A stretch of DNA of 64,000 bases from Neobacillus ginsengisoli (lineage in GTDB: Bacteria; Bacillota; Bacilli; Bacillales_B; DSM-18226): the NCBI RefSeq assembly GCF_030813055.1, contig NZ_JAUSTW010000002.1:62001-126000 (forward strand). The letters are read 5' to 3'. Positions 45,852-55,466 of this stretch are shown in pieces. The position numbers and the translations under genes were made by a program. Each line of letters starts with the position of its first letter. Positions within the stretch are counted from its first letter, which is position 1. Below the pieces are notes generated by a model. That model searched no databases. It was not told the DNA's origin and worked only from the letters and a program-made list of their open reading frames with translations.

Positions 45852-46526
45852 ATGACTCAAAATATTGTCAGAATGATTGATCATACATTATTAAAAGCAG
45901 ACGCTACAAAGCAAGAAATCGTTAAACTAGTAGAAGAAGCAAAGCAGTATTCCTTTGCATCTGTATGTGTAAACCCAACTTGGGTAAAAATAGCAGCTGA
46001 ATTGCTTGCTGATACACCGGAAGTAAAAGTATGCACAGTAATTGGCTTCCCGTTGGGAGCATCGACATCTGAGACGAAAGCATTTGAAACGAAAAATGCA
46101 ATTGAAAACGGTGCAACAGAAGTTGATATGGTAATCAACATTTCGGCCCTAAAAGATATGCAGGATGAATTGGTTGAAAGAGACATCCGTGCAGTTGTTG
46201 AAGCTGCCAAAGGAAAAGCCTTAACAAAGGTTATTATTGAAACCTGTCTTTTAACGAATGAAGAAAAAGTAAGAGCTTGTGAGCTTTCTGTAAAAGCAGG
46301 GGCCGATTTTGTTAAAACATCTACAGGCTTTTCAACTGGCGGTGCAACAGCAGAAGATATTGCGTTAATGCGTAAAACGGTTGGTCCTGAGATTGGCGTT
46401 AAAGCTTCCGGTGGTGTTCGCAGCCGTGAGGATGCAATCGCAATGGTCGAAGCAGGAGCAACACGGATTGGAGCAAGCTCAGGTGTATCAATCAGTAAAG
46501 GTGAGCTTTCTAATAATAACTATTAA
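45852..46526 (+). CDS. deoC: Deoxyribose-phosphate aldolase
   Basis: Splits 2-deoxyribose 5-phosphate into acetaldehyde and glyceraldehyde 3-phosphate. The 224-residue class I aldolase has [12 protein letters not shown] near the start, the conserved EVDMVINI around the catalytic Asp, KVIIETCLL (second Lys) and [14 protein letters not shown] with the Schiff-base Lys. Length is normal. GGGAGG precedes the ATG. It is followed 63 bases on by cdd, so the two form a deoxynucleoside salvage operon under DeoR; the nupC and pdp genes of the B. subtilis operon are missing here. Confidence 0.96.
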   Translation: MTQNIVRMIDHTLLKADATKQEIVKLVEEAKQYSFASVCVNPTWVKIAAELLADTPEVKVCTVIGFPLGASTSETKAFETKNAIENGATEVDMVINISALKDMQDELVERDIRAVVEAAKGKALTKVIIETCLLTNEEKVRACELSVKAGADFVKTSTGFSTGGATAEDIALMRKTVGPEIGVKASGGVRSREDAIAMVEAGATRIGASSGVSISKGELSNNNY

Positions 46527-46538
46527 TATTTATAGTGA

Positions 46539-46988
<450 letters not shown>

Positions 46989-47018
46989 AAGCCTGATAAT
47001 ATAATATAATTCATGAAG

Positions 47019-47054
47019 AGAAGCTTTTTCGCTTATGCGTAAGCTTCTTTTTTT
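47019..47054 (+). terminator. Terminator after cdd
   Basis: AGAAGCTT faces AAGCTTCT with TTTTTT following. Confidence 0.78.
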
Positions 47055-47133
47055 AGATAAAAGGGTGCAACCGAATTAGTGATGGAATATATGTCCATAA
47101 TATACATAGATGAAATGACAAAGGATGATACCT

Positions 47134-47646
47134 ATGATTTATATCTATAATGATTATGGCGGCACCCATACCACTGCAATGGCCGCCGCTTACCATCTGA
47201 AACAATTACCTCAAACAGAACGAAAGCTGACGACGGAAGAAATTTTAAATATAAAGTTTTTTAATGAATTAACCCATGCTGATTTTGGAAAACTTATCTA
47301 TCACGGGACCGATGAAGAGGGTAGCCCGGTATATACAATAGGAAGGAAAAGGAACAAGTTGCTTGTCCCTGCATTAAAAGAAATGAGTTTATTATTACAA
47401 GAAAGATTTCAAGCAGATGAAAAAATCATCTTTTCAAATACTTCACCAACTGTCCCGCTAGCGATGACATTTGGCGGGTTTTTCTCAAGAGGATTAAAAA
47501 TTGACTCCTTGGGGGTACCTCTATTAGTTAAGGGTGCCAAACAATGCTGTGATAATGTTTTTCGTTTGGTAGAAAATACGAAAGAGATTGGGAGAACCAA
47601 TTTCAATGAAAACGTGATTATTTTAGAAAATGAAATGTTTAAGTAA
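47134..47646 (+). CDS. DUF3189 family protein
   Basis: A 170-residue cytoplasmic protein. It opens with YIYNDYGGTHTTAMAAAYHL and has later ADFGKLIYHGTDEEGSPVYTIGR, which I associate with DUF3189, a Firmicutes family of unknown function. The GGTHTTxxAAA stretch resembles a phosphate-binding loop variant, but this is only a visual likeness. The ATG at 47134 is nine bases after AAAGG; the ATG at 47125 directly abuts it. It lies alone between cdd and proC. Confidence 0.65.
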   Translation: MIYIYNDYGGTHTTAMAAAYHLKQLPQTERKLTTEEILNIKFFNELTHADFGKLIYHGTDEEGSPVYTIGRKRNKLLVPALKEMSLLLQERFQADEKIIFSNTSPTVPLAMTFGGFFSRGLKIDSLGVPLLVKGAKQCCDNVFRLVENTKEIGRTNFNENVIILENEMFK

Positions 47647-47660
47647 CACTCGATTATATA

Positions 47661-47698
47661 AAAAAAACGATTTCCTTAACTTAGGTAATCGTTTTTTT
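47661..47698 (+). terminator. Terminator after the DUF3189 gene
   Basis: AAAAACGATT faces AATCGTTTTT with inner CC/GG pairs; seven T follow. Confidence 0.78.
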
Positions 47699-47752
47699 GT
47701 CTTTAATTGATTACAATAATAAAAGACATTTAAAAGATAGGGTGCGATTAAC

Positions 47753-48556
47753 ATGAATAAAACAATAGGATTTATTGGAGCAGGTAAAATGGCACAAGCA
47801 ATGATTGAAGGTATCGTAAATTCAAATATGATTGCGAATAGAAACATCATAGCAAGTGCTGCTACTGAAAAAACACTTGAAAAAATGACAAAAACATACG
47901 GCATTGTTACCACATTTAATAATGAAGAAGTTGCAAGAATTTCGGACATACTTATTTTAGCTGTGAAGCCAGACCTTCATGCACATGTAATTGAAGAAAT
48001 TAAATCAGAAATTAAACAAAATGTCATAATTGTTACGATTGCCGCTGGAATTACTCTGGCTGATATAGAAAAAGCATTCGGTTTTCAAGTAAAAGCTGTC
48101 CGAACGATGCCAAATACCCCTTCCTTAGTAGGAGAGGGAATGAGTGCGATTTGTCCTAATAACTTTCTTAGCGAAGAAGAATTAACTGAGGTCGAACAGG
48201 TTTTCCATACTTTCGGAAAAACAGAACGCCTTGAAGAAAACCTAATGGATGCCGTACCGGCAATTAGCGGTTCATCTCCAGCCTATGTTTATATGTTTAT
48301 TGAAGCATTGGCAGATGGCGGTGTTAGGGAAGGGATACCGCGGGATAAAGCTTACCGGCTTGCAGCTCAAGCAGTGCTGGGTGCAGCAAAGATGGTTCTT
48401 AAAACCGGTATCCATCCGGGGGCACTAAAAGATAATGTATGCACACCTGGTGGTGCAACGATTGAAGCCGTAACGGTCCTTGAAGAAAAACAATTTCGAG
48501 GTTCTGTCTTATCCGCAATGGAAAGCTGTACAGAAAAGGTAAAAAAGTTAAGTTAA
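47753..48556 (+). CDS. proC: Pyrroline-5-carboxylate reductase
   Basis: Last step of proline synthesis, reducing pyrroline-5-carboxylate with NAD(P)H. The 267-residue enzyme has the nucleotide loop GFIGAGKMAQAMIEG (6-20), AVKPD near 65, VRTMPNTPSLVGEG near 117 and the C-terminal signature PGGATIEAVTVLEE. GATAGGGTG lies upstream of the ATG. It is monocistronic. Bacillus genomes carry several paralogues (proG, proH, proI), and which one this is cannot be decided. Confidence 0.94.
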   Translation: MNKTIGFIGAGKMAQAMIEGIVNSNMIANRNIIASAATEKTLEKMTKTYGIVTTFNNEEVARISDILILAVKPDLHAHVIEEIKSEIKQNVIIVTIAAGITLADIEKAFGFQVKAVRTMPNTPSLVGEGMSAICPNNFLSEEELTEVEQVFHTFGKTERLEENLMDAVPAISGSSPAYVYMFIEALADGGVREGIPRDKAYRLAAQAVLGAAKMVLKTGIHPGALKDNVCTPGGATIEAVTVLEEKQFRGSVLSAMESCTEKVKKLS

Positions 48557-48615
48557 TAATATGGAAGAGATGCCTTTGAGTATTTCTGAAAAAAATGACA
48601 TAGATGAATTGTCTT

Positions 48616-48649
48616 AAAAAGAACCAACAGATTTTCTGTTGGTTCTTTT
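48616..48649. terminator. Bidirectional terminator between proC and yitT-type genes
   Basis: AAAGAACCAACAG faces CTGTTGGTTCTTT around a five-base loop. Confidence 0.88.
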
Positions 48650-48669
48650 AAATTGAAAAATCATTATTT

Positions 48670-49245
48670 CTAATGGGTTTCTTCTCTCCCGGTTACCGTA
48701 ACAGTGGTCATTAAGCCCACACATAAGATTGTGACAAATGAATAAAAGAACTTTTCTAATCCAACTACTTCAATTCCGCTTGTAATCACAAGGCCATCAA
48801 TCAAAAAAATAATGATTCCAATATTAATGGTAGTAAATTTGGTTAATAGCTGCGCAAGTAAGTCTGTCCCGCCTGTACTTGTTTCATAACGAAGCATAAG
48901 GCCAATTCCAATTCCTACAAGTAAGCCGCCTACTACAGTACTTGGTAATATCCCGAGATGAATTCTCCCGTTAATAAATGAAAATAGGTCAATGCAAAAC
49001 GAAGACATAATCAGTCCATGGAGGCTATAGTAGAAATAACGTCTTTCAAAAAACCAAGCTAAAACATAAAGAGGTAGGCTTAAAATAATGATACTTAAAC
49101 CTGTGGGCCAGCCGTAAAAATAATGAATAATTAATCCCAAGCCGATCACACCACCGTCAAGCAGGTGGTATGGGACTAAAAATCCATTAACACCAAGGCT
49201 TAACAATAGACTTCCAATTAGAATCGCTGTTATTTTTTGTTTCAA
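48670..49245 (-). CDS. YitT family membrane protein
   Basis: A 191-residue integral membrane protein with five predicted helices. YitT-family features are LSLGVNGFLVPYHLLDGGVIGLG near residue 16 and STGGTDLLAQLL near 124. Most YitT proteins have a C-terminal DUF2179 cytoplasmic domain and about 280 residues; this short form has only the membrane part, a recognised subgroup. Transport function is unknown. Downstream lies the terminator shared with proC. Confidence 0.82.
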   Translation of the reverse strand: MKQKITAILIGSLLLSLGVNGFLVPYHLLDGGVIGLGLIIHYFYGWPTGLSIIILSLPLYVLAWFFERRYFYYSLHGLIMSSFCIDLFSFINGRIHLGILPSTVVGGLLVGIGIGLMLRYETSTGGTDLLAQLLTKFTTINIGIIIFLIDGLVITSGIEVVGLEKFFYSFVTILCVGLMTTVTVTGREETH

Positions 49246-49314
49246 ATTTAATCACCCCAAAACTTGTCCCTTTACATAAAAAATATGAAAGAAGATTTCG
49301 TTTAGAAGTACAAA

Positions 49315-49347
49315 CATAAAAAAGAGGATGAAACAAAAGTTTCATCC
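49315..49347 (-). terminator. Terminator of the DUF47-pit operon
   Basis: On the minus strand GGATGAAAC-TTTT-GTTTCATCC followed by TCTTTTTTATG. Confidence 0.85.
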
Positions 49348-49358
49348 CGGTATGCATT

Positions 49359-50360
49359 TTAAAAAACAAGATTTAGTATGAAATACAATATACCGGCTAT
49401 GAGTGCTGAAATTGGAAGGGTAATGATCCAAGTTATGATCATTCGTTGTGCAGTGCCCCATTTAACACCTTTAAGACGGTGAGAAGTACCAACACCTAAA
49501 ATACCGGAAGAAATTACATGTGTTGTACTTACAGGCAATTTCAAATAGGTAGCACCAAAAATGACTGCTGCACCGGTCAAATCAGCTGCAACCCCATTAA
49601 TAGGCCGTATTTTCATGATTTTACCGCCGACTGTTTTTATGATTTTCCAACCGCCAACGGAGGTACCGATTCCCATTGCAATCGCACAGGATGCCTGTAC
49701 CCAAAGTGGAATTTCTGCATTAGCAGGAAGAATCTTATTCGCAATAAGTGCCATCGTAATGATTCCCATTGACTTTTGAGCATCGTTTGTACCGTGGGTA
49801 TAGGATTGTAATGCAGCTGTACCAATTTGAATATAACGAAAGGTTCGATTCGTTTTTGTTAAATTAAAATTCCGAAAAGCAATTTTAAAAATGCTGTAAA
49901 CAATATAACCAACAATAAAAGCAATGATTGGAGAACCGATTAACCCTTCAAGAATTTTAATAAAACCGCTATAATTAAGGATTTTAAATCCTTCAGCTGC
50001 AATGGCTGCTCCGGCAATGGAACCGATAATGGCATGAGAGGAACTGCTTGGGATTCCAAAATACCATGTGATTAAATTCCAGGCGATAGCAGATATTATT
50101 GCAGCAAGGATAACAACAGAACCATTATGAAGTGTAAAAGGATCGACAATATCCTTTGTAATCGTTTTTGCAACCCCTGTAAATGTCATCGCACCAACAA
50201 AGTTCATAATTGCTGCCAATAGAATGGCTTGACGGGGCTTTAATGCTTTCGTAGAAACAGACGTAGCAATTGCATTTGCTGTATCATGAAAACCATTGAT
50301 AAAATCAAATGCTAAGGCACCAATCACAATTAGTATCGTTAAAATAAAAATAAGGCTCAT
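49359..50360 (-). CDS. pit: PiT family inorganic phosphate transporter
   Basis: Low-affinity proton-coupled phosphate uptake. The 333-residue protein has about ten helices in two halves, each with a PiT signature: DFINGFHDTANAIATSV near residue 16 and SYTHGTNDAQKSMGI near 193. It starts 11 bases after the DUF47 gene, a pairing found throughout Bacteria in which the DUF47 (PhoU-like) protein modulates the transporter. No PhoP-type box was recognised upstream. Confidence 0.94.
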   Translation of the reverse strand: MSLIFILTILIVIGALAFDFINGFHDTANAIATSVSTKALKPRQAILLAAIMNFVGAMTFTGVAKTITKDIVDPFTLHNGSVVILAAIISAIAWNLITWYFGIPSSSSHAIIGSIAGAAIAAEGFKILNYSGFIKILEGLIGSPIIAFIVGYIVYSIFKIAFRNFNLTKTNRTFRYIQIGTAALQSYTHGTNDAQKSMGIITMALIANKILPANAEIPLWVQASCAIAMGIGTSVGGWKIIKTVGGKIMKIRPINGVAADLTGAAVIFGATYLKLPVSTTHVISSGILGVGTSHRLKGVKWGTAQRMIITWIITLPISALIAGILYFILNLVF

Positions 50361-50371
50361 TTTTTTACTCC

Positions 50372-50989
50372 TTATGCATTTTTCATGATAATAGTTTCAA
50401 GAGTATTGGCAACTGTTTGACAGCTGTCAGCAATGTCCTCGAGTGTTTCGTAAATTTCCTTGTATTGAATGATACGAATTGGATCTTTTTCAACCGCAAA
50501 TAAATTTTTTATTGATTGTCTTAAGATATTATCGCATTTTGATTCATAGTCTTTTATTTTTATGGCATGTTCTCTTATTTGAAGTAACTTTTTATTAGAA
50601 AGCAATTCAACTGCTTTATCAATTTCATGAACACTGCCTTGAATGGCTTCAACAAACTTCAGCATAAAATCATCCGCTTGTGTCATGGAGTACATTTCAA
50701 ATAAAGCTGCACAGCTTTCAAGACCGTCAAGCACATCGTCCATACTCATAGCTAAATGAAGAATATCTTCACGTTCAATTGGAGTGATGAAAGCATCATT
50801 TAGTTCTTTGATTACTTCATGAACAAAGGAATCTCCTTTTGATTCATATTCCTTCATTTTTTCGGAGAATATTTTTAAGTCACTCACGTTTTTTAATTTG
50901 TATTCAGTAAAAAAATTCACACTCTCTTTTGAGTTAGCCGAAATTTTACTTAGTAATGCTGAAAACTTGTCATTTTTTTTCAATGCCAT
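50372..50989 (-). CDS. DUF47 family PhoU-like regulator of phosphate transport
   Basis: A 205-residue all-helical cytoplasmic protein with the DUF47 pattern of spaced Asp/Glu residues (ESKGDSFVHEVIKEL, EREDILHLAMSMDDVLDGLE, DYESKCDNI) that bind metal as in PhoU. The ATG at 50989 follows GGGGGTC by about eight bases; five more in-frame residues upstream are unlikely. It is the first gene of the DUF47-pit operon. Confidence 0.92.
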   Translation of the reverse strand: MALKKNDKFSALLSKISANSKESVNFFTEYKLKNVSDLKIFSEKMKEYESKGDSFVHEVIKELNDAFITPIEREDILHLAMSMDDVLDGLESCAALFEMYSMTQADDFMLKFVEAIQGSVHEIDKAVELLSNKKLLQIREHAIKIKDYESKCDNILRQSIKNLFAVEKDPIRIIQYKEIYETLEDIADSCQTVANTLETIIMKNA

Positions 50990-51212
50990 TTGTTTGACCC
51001 CCAATTTTTCGATAAAAAATTATACTTTAACCAATTTATTAGTTTATCTGAAAAATGTCGAAAAAAGAATAATCCTGTCCAAATTTACAAAAACTTAACA
51101 TTAGAATTTTCTGAATATTAACCAAAACTTAAACAAATAATTATTTTTTACTTTAACCTAAATTTCTGTAGTTATGTATTTATGGTATGTGAAAGCTTAT
51201 CGATGTTTACAT

Positions 51213-51237
51213 GATTATTTAAATTAAAGTTGGGTAC
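51213..51237 (+). promoter_or_regulatory. Possible sigma-B promoter
   Basis: GATTAT, 13-base spacer, GGGTAC, compared with GTTTAA-N12-14-GGGTAT. It stands 130 bases before the GlsB/YeaQ gene, whose family is often a general-stress gene. The remaining bases of the 378-base gap 50990-51367 show nothing else I can name. Confidence 0.35.
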
Positions 51238-51367
51238 TTTAAAGGTACAGGTAGTATTGAAATAGCATGCTGATTAAAATAGGCATGTTATATTTTCAAC
51301 TGCTTGGAGAAATAGCTGCAAAGCTTGTGATTAAGTGAATAATGAATACCAAAAAGGAGTGTTTTTA

Positions 51368-51625
51368 ATGAGCTTTATTTGGTCATTAATCGTAGGAGGA
51401 ATTATCGGCTGGTTAGCTGGTCTAATTTTGGGACGAGATATTCCAGGTGGTATCATTGGTAATATTATTGCTGGATTTGTGGGAGCATGGCTGGGTTCAT
51501 TAATTTTAGGAAATTGGGGTCCCCATGTTGCAAACTTTGCGATCATTCCAGCGATTATAGGTGCCGTTGTTCTTGTCTTCCTTCTAAGTTTAATTATGAG
51601 AGGGTTTAGAAAAGCGAATAGGTAA
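51368..51625 (+). CDS. GlsB/YeaQ/YmgE family stress-response membrane protein
   Basis: An 85-residue membrane protein with three helices and many Gly residues (GGIIGWLAGLILGRD, GNIIAGFVGAWLGSLIL). This transglycosylase-associated (YeaQ) family is often induced by general stress; its biochemical role is unknown. The ATG at 51368 follows AAAAAGGAG; the upstream ATG at 51335 lacks support. A terminator follows. Confidence 0.88.
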   Translation: MSFIWSLIVGGIIGWLAGLILGRDIPGGIIGNIIAGFVGAWLGSLILGNWGPHVANFAIIPAIIGAVVLVFLLSLIMRGFRKANR

Positions 51626-51627
51626 AA

Positions 51628-51668
51628 AAGAAATCGCCTTCAGTTTTCGGAGGCGATTTCTTCTTTTT
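51628..51668. terminator. Bidirectional terminator
   Basis: AGAAATCGCCT faces AGGCGATTTCT around an 11-base loop, then TCTTTTT. Confidence 0.88.
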
Positions 51669-51673
51669 GTGAA

Positions 51674-52597
51674 TTAAATAGAATAAATATCCATGTCATT
51701 AAAAATGGGCGGATGGTCTAAAAACGGAGCATGACAAACAATTTGTTCTTTTGTAATTGGGTGAGGAAATTCGAGCTTAACAGCATGGAGGGCTTGTCTG
51801 TTAACAATTGGTTTTCCTCCATATAAAGTATCCCCGACTAGAGGGTGACCCAAATGGCTAAGATGGACGCGGATTTGATGAGTTCTGCCGGTATCGAGCC
51901 AACATTTTACAAAGGATACATTTTTCTTCTTTTCTTCTTTGATAACATGAAAATGTGTTATGGCCGCTTGACCGGAGGGAGAAACTCGTCTTTTCGTAGC
52001 ATGATGCCGATCCCGGCCTATAGATTCCCGAATAGTTCCTTTTTTTTGCTTAAATAGCCCATGAACCATTGCAACGTAGGTTCGTTTAATTTCACGATTT
52101 TCCAGCATTCTATCCAGAATCGCCCCTGCCAAGGAATGTTTGGCAAACAGAATCGCCCCTGTTGTATCCCTGTCTAAACGATGGATTTGGTGAATATTTC
52201 TAAATTCACCCTTCGAATGTAAATAGAAGACAGCAGCATTAATAAGTGTATCATTATCCATATTTGGGTCATTAGGATGAGTATTCATAAAGGGCGGTTT
52301 ATTAAAGATTATGACATGGTCATCCTCATAAAGAATAGGAACATCGAGAAAACTCGGAATAACGGATACTTCTTCCTCTTCAAATAATTTAATTTGGATC
52401 CTCGTTTTAGAGGGAAGTGGCAGATTCCAATTGGCACGGCTTCCATTTATCATTACCTTATTTTCCATTCGGAAAAAGTGAGTTAATTTTTTGGGAGCAG
52501 CCCATTCTTTTTGAAAAATTTCTTCTATTGTAATTCCTTCCCATAGTTTAGGGATGACCAATTCAAGCCAATTACCCTTACGGATCATATTGAGCAT
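51674..52597 (-). CDS. RluA family pseudouridine synthase (YhcT type)
   Basis: Converts uridines in RNA to pseudouridine. The 307-residue enzyme has the catalytic Asp in IHRLDRDTTG, the RluA-family HQIRVHLSHLGHPLVGD and the early IIFNKPP stretch. The N-terminal 80 residues form an S4-like part. The ATG at 52597 is six bases after AAGGAG. Its divergent neighbour yhcU and position beside pgcA match my recollection of B. subtilis yhcT. Confidence 0.9.
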   Translation of the reverse strand: MLNMIRKGNWLELVIPKLWEGITIEEIFQKEWAAPKKLTHFFRMENKVMINGSRANWNLPLPSKTRIQIKLFEEEEVSVIPSFLDVPILYEDDHVIIFNKPPFMNTHPNDPNMDNDTLINAAVFYLHSKGEFRNIHQIHRLDRDTTGAILFAKHSLAGAILDRMLENREIKRTYVAMVHGLFKQKKGTIRESIGRDRHHATKRRVSPSGQAAITHFHVIKEEKKKNVSFVKCWLDTGRTHQIRVHLSHLGHPLVGDTLYGGKPIVNRQALHAVKLEFPHPITKEQIVCHAPFLDHPPIFNDMDIYSI

Positions 52598-52740
52598 ATG
52601 TATCTCCTTCAATTTCTTCTTTAGATTAGTTTTTGCTTGACAACCGTGGTTATAATTACCACCGATTATTTGTTCCTAACTATGTTATTCTTATGATATA
52701 TAATACGACAGATAAATGTATTGGCAAAGGTGGGTTACAA

Positions 52741-53139
52741 GTGAAAATTGTTTTTGCCTCGACACCAAGTCAAGAAGAAGAAATCAATGGGCTTGTGAGG
52801 TATATTTATTCAAATGTTTTTCCACTCTACTTTACGGATGATGAAATTAGTGAATTTGAGGAATTTAAAGTATTGCACACTTCGGTCAAGCATTTCGAAG
52901 ATTTCAGTACTTTAAAAGATGCTTTTCAAGTGATGGCCAGTTTGCAAACTCTAATTTCTATTCTCGAATCCTCCACACTTCATGATCATTATTCTTCACT
53001 ATATGATAAGAATGTGTCAAACCTGCAAGAATTCGGCTTATTTTTTCCGTTTGAATTTGATCAATTCGTTGAAGCAAAAAGTTTGAAAAACAGTATGTTT
53101 AGTGTATATATAAAAGCGGCCAATGAGCTTCTAATATAG
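52741..53139 (+). CDS. yhcU: YhcU/DUF5365 family protein
   Basis: A 132-residue soluble acidic protein starting at GTG 52741, eight bases after AAAGGTGGG; the upstream 36 in-frame residues are not supported. KIVFASTPSQEEEINGLVRYIYSNVFP is the family opening, with many aromatic and acidic residues later. Function is unknown. It is divergent from the YhcT-type synthase, as in B. subtilis. Confidence 0.8.
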   Translation: MKIVFASTPSQEEEINGLVRYIYSNVFPLYFTDDEISEFEEFKVLHTSVKHFEDFSTLKDAFQVMASLQTLISILESSTLHDHYSSLYDKNVSNLQEFGLFFPFEFDQFVEAKSLKNSMFSVYIKAANELLI

Positions 53140-53156
53140 TTTATTGTAAAAAGAGT

Positions 53157-53181
53157 AAAGCCTGCATTAGCCGGCTTTTTT
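53157..53181 (+). terminator. Terminator after yhcU
   Basis: AAAGCC faces GGCTTT around a ten-base loop with T-run. Confidence 0.65.
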
Positions 53182-53189
53182 ACTTTTAG

Positions 53190-53345
53190 AATTGTCCAGC
53201 TACAGCGCCCAGCGGCTAATGTACTTCGCTCTTCTCCCTACGATAAGTCAACATCGGATCGCTCCGCTCTCCGTGTTTCCTTTATCTCAGTCCAAGCGCT
53301 CCAGTCCTGTCGTGCGCTAAACGGGGCGCTTGCGCTTTTCTTTAT
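53190..53345. repeat. Dispersed Bacillaceae intergenic repeat
   Basis: A GC-richer block in an AT-rich gap, beginning TTGTCCAGCTACAGCGCCC and ending GGGGCGCTTGCGCTTTTC, with partly complementary ends and inner CGGATCGCTCCGCTCTCCG. I recall very similar blocks at many intergenic sites of Bacillus-type genomes. It has no open frame. It lies in the 395-base gap 53140-53534. Confidence 0.6.
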
Positions 53346-53422
53346 TTGTCCCTTGTACTCTTATAGAAGGATAATTAAAATAAAGAATGTGTATATATAC
53401 TTGTTTCTAATTTTAAATGCAA

Positions 53423-53457
53423 TTATCCGACATTATTCCCCGAAAATTGTCGGATAA
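53423..53457. repeat. Inverted repeat in front of pgcA
   Basis: TTATCCGACA and TGTCGGATAA, ten bases each, perfectly complementary with a 15-base loop and no T-run. Possible operator or leader RNA structure for pgcA. Confidence 0.5.
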
Positions 53458-53534
53458 ATTTAGGTGATTTTTAAAGGAGTAACTAACATCAACTTCGAAA
53501 CAATTAAAGAGAAAACATCTTAGGAGGGAATCTA

Positions 53535-55277
53535 ATGGATTGGAAAAGTAAAGCAAAAAAATGGATGGAATTTGAGAGTTTAAATAATGAGTTGAAAAAT
53601 CAATTAGATGAAATAAAAAAGGATGAGAAACAGCTTGAGGAAGCTTTTTATAAAAATTTAGAATTTGGAACAGGCGGTATGAGAGGAGAAATTGGCGTTG
53701 GTACAAACCGAATGAATCTTTATACCGTCCGAAAAGCATCTGCAGGTTTAGCAGCATACATAGAGGAACAAGGTGTCGAAGCAAAACATCGCGGAGTTGT
53801 GATTGCTTTTGATTCACGCCACAAATCTCCGGAATTCGCAATGGAAGCAGCAAAAACCTTGGCTACTAAAGGAATTCAAACATATGTATTTGATGAATTA
53901 AGACCCACACCCGAATTATCCTTTGCATTGCGCTACTTAAATGCCTATTCCGGAATTGTCGTTACGGCAAGCCATAATCCCCCGGAATATAATGGCTATA
54001 AGGTTTATGGCTCTGATGGCGGTCAGCTTCCGCCGGATAGCGCTGATATTGTTATTGCTAAGGTTAATGAAATTGAGAATGAATTATTAATTGAAGTTGA
54101 TAGTGAAGAGAACCTAAAAGCTACCGGCTTAATTAAAACGATAGGCTCCGAAATTGACTCAGCTTATATAGAGAAGCTCAAGACTATTTCCGAGAATCCA
54201 TCCCTTTTTGAAGAAACTGATATTAAAGTAGTGTTTACTCCGCTGCATGGGACAGCTAATAAACCTGTCCGTAATGCTCTTGCAGCGCTTGGATTTAAGA
54301 ATATTACTGTAGTAAAGGAACAAGAGCTGCCTGACCCGGAATTTTCGACAGTTAAAAGTCCAAATCCTGAAGAACATGCTGCTTTTGAATTGGCAATCCG
54401 CGATGGGAAAAAAGTTGGTGCTGATCTGCTAATAGCTACCGACCCAGATGCTGATCGTCTAGGGATAGCAGTGCTTAATAATGAAGGAGAGTATGTTGTG
54501 CTTACAGGTAACCAAACGGGTGCGTTATTACTTGATTATCTGCTTGCACAGAAAAAAGAAAAAGGTACTCTTCCTCAAAATGGGGTTGTTTTAAAAACTA
54601 TTGTTACTTCCGAAATTGGAAGAACAATTGCCGATACCTATAAATTAGAAACTGTTGATGTATTAACAGGGTTCAAATTTATAGCCGAAAAAATAAATGA
54701 ATATGAAGCAACAGGTGAACATACTTATTTATTTGGATATGAAGAAAGCTATGGTTATTTAATCGGTGACTTTGCACGAGATAAAGATGCCGTCCAAGCG
54801 GTTCTGTTGGCAACAGAAGTCTGCGCTTTTTATAAAAAACAAGGCTTTTCTCTGTATGAAGGGATGATGCAAGTTTTTGAAAAGTATGGTTATTACCAAG
54901 AAGGTCTCCGCTCATTAACTCTAAAAGGTAAGGAAGGAGCAGAAATGATTCAACGCATTTTAGCCTCTTTCCGTTCGGAGCCATTAACAAAACTGGGTGC
55001 TTTAACGACAGCAACATCTGAAGATTACTTAACGGGTATCCGTGTTACAAAAAATGGCGAGGAAAAAATCGATTTACCAAAATCCAATGTGTTAAAATAC
55101 ACATTTGAAGATGGTTCATGGGTATGCTTAAGACCATCCGGAACGGAGCCTAAAGTGAAATTCTACTTTGGTGTAAATAGTGATAGCCTTGAAGCAAGCA
55201 GAAAAAAATTACAGACCATTGAAAAAGACTTTATGGATGTAGTTGAGCAAAAATTAAAGTTGGTAGAAAAAGCATAA
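53535..55277 (+). CDS. pgcA: Alpha-phosphoglucomutase
   Basis: Interconverts glucose 1-phosphate and glucose 6-phosphate, for wall and lipid glycosylation and for catabolism of galactose. The 580-residue enzyme has the phosphoserine loop [13 protein letters not shown] (Ser near 145), the metal loop DPDADRLG near 303, the sugar loop GYEESYG near 405 and the phosphate loop [10 protein letters not shown] near 535. GGAGGG precedes the ATG. Position next to yhcU and the yhcY/yhcZ remnants matches B. subtilis pgcA (yhxB). Confidence 0.95.
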   Translation: MDWKSKAKKWMEFESLNNELKNQLDEIKKDEKQLEEAFYKNLEFGTGGMRGEIGVGTNRMNLYTVRKASAGLAAYIEEQGVEAKHRGVVIAFDSRHKSPEFAMEAAKTLATKGIQTYVFDELRPTPELSFALRYLNAYSGIVVTASHNPPEYNGYKVYGSDGGQLPPDSADIVIAKVNEIENELLIEVDSEENLKATGLIKTIGSEIDSAYIEKLKTISENPSLFEETDIKVVFTPLHGTANKPVRNALAALGFKNITVVKEQELPDPEFSTVKSPNPEEHAAFELAIRDGKKVGADLLIATDPDADRLGIAVLNNEGEYVVLTGNQTGALLLDYLLAQKKEKGTLPQNGVVLKTIVTSEIGRTIADTYKLETVDVLTGFKFIAEKINEYEATGEHTYLFGYEESYGYLIGDFARDKDAVQAVLLATEVCAFYKKQGFSLYEGMMQVFEKYGYYQEGLRSLTLKGKEGAEMIQRILASFRSEPLTKLGALTTATSEDYLTGIRVTKNGEEKIDLPKSNVLKYTFEDGSWVCLRPSGTEPKVKFYFGVNSDSLEASRKKLQTIEKDFMDVVEQKLKLVEKA

Positions 55278-55326
55278 TTTATAAATTCCGTTAAAAAGCT
55301 TTTTAACAATCCCAATAGCTTAATCG

Positions 55327-55362
55327 AAAAACTCCCGAGGCTTACCCTTTCGGGGGTTTTTT
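55327..55362 (+). terminator. Terminator after pgcA
   Basis: AAAACTCCCGA faces TTCGGGGGTTTT with a short loop and TTTTTT. Confidence 0.78.
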
Positions 55363-55466
55363 CAGTCTAAAGTTGTAGAGAAAGCTGGACTATTCTCTAA
55401 GGCTTGAAAATTCAAAAAACGTTATAATAATTGGAAGGAGATAGAATTTTTCTGGGGGATTTGCCT

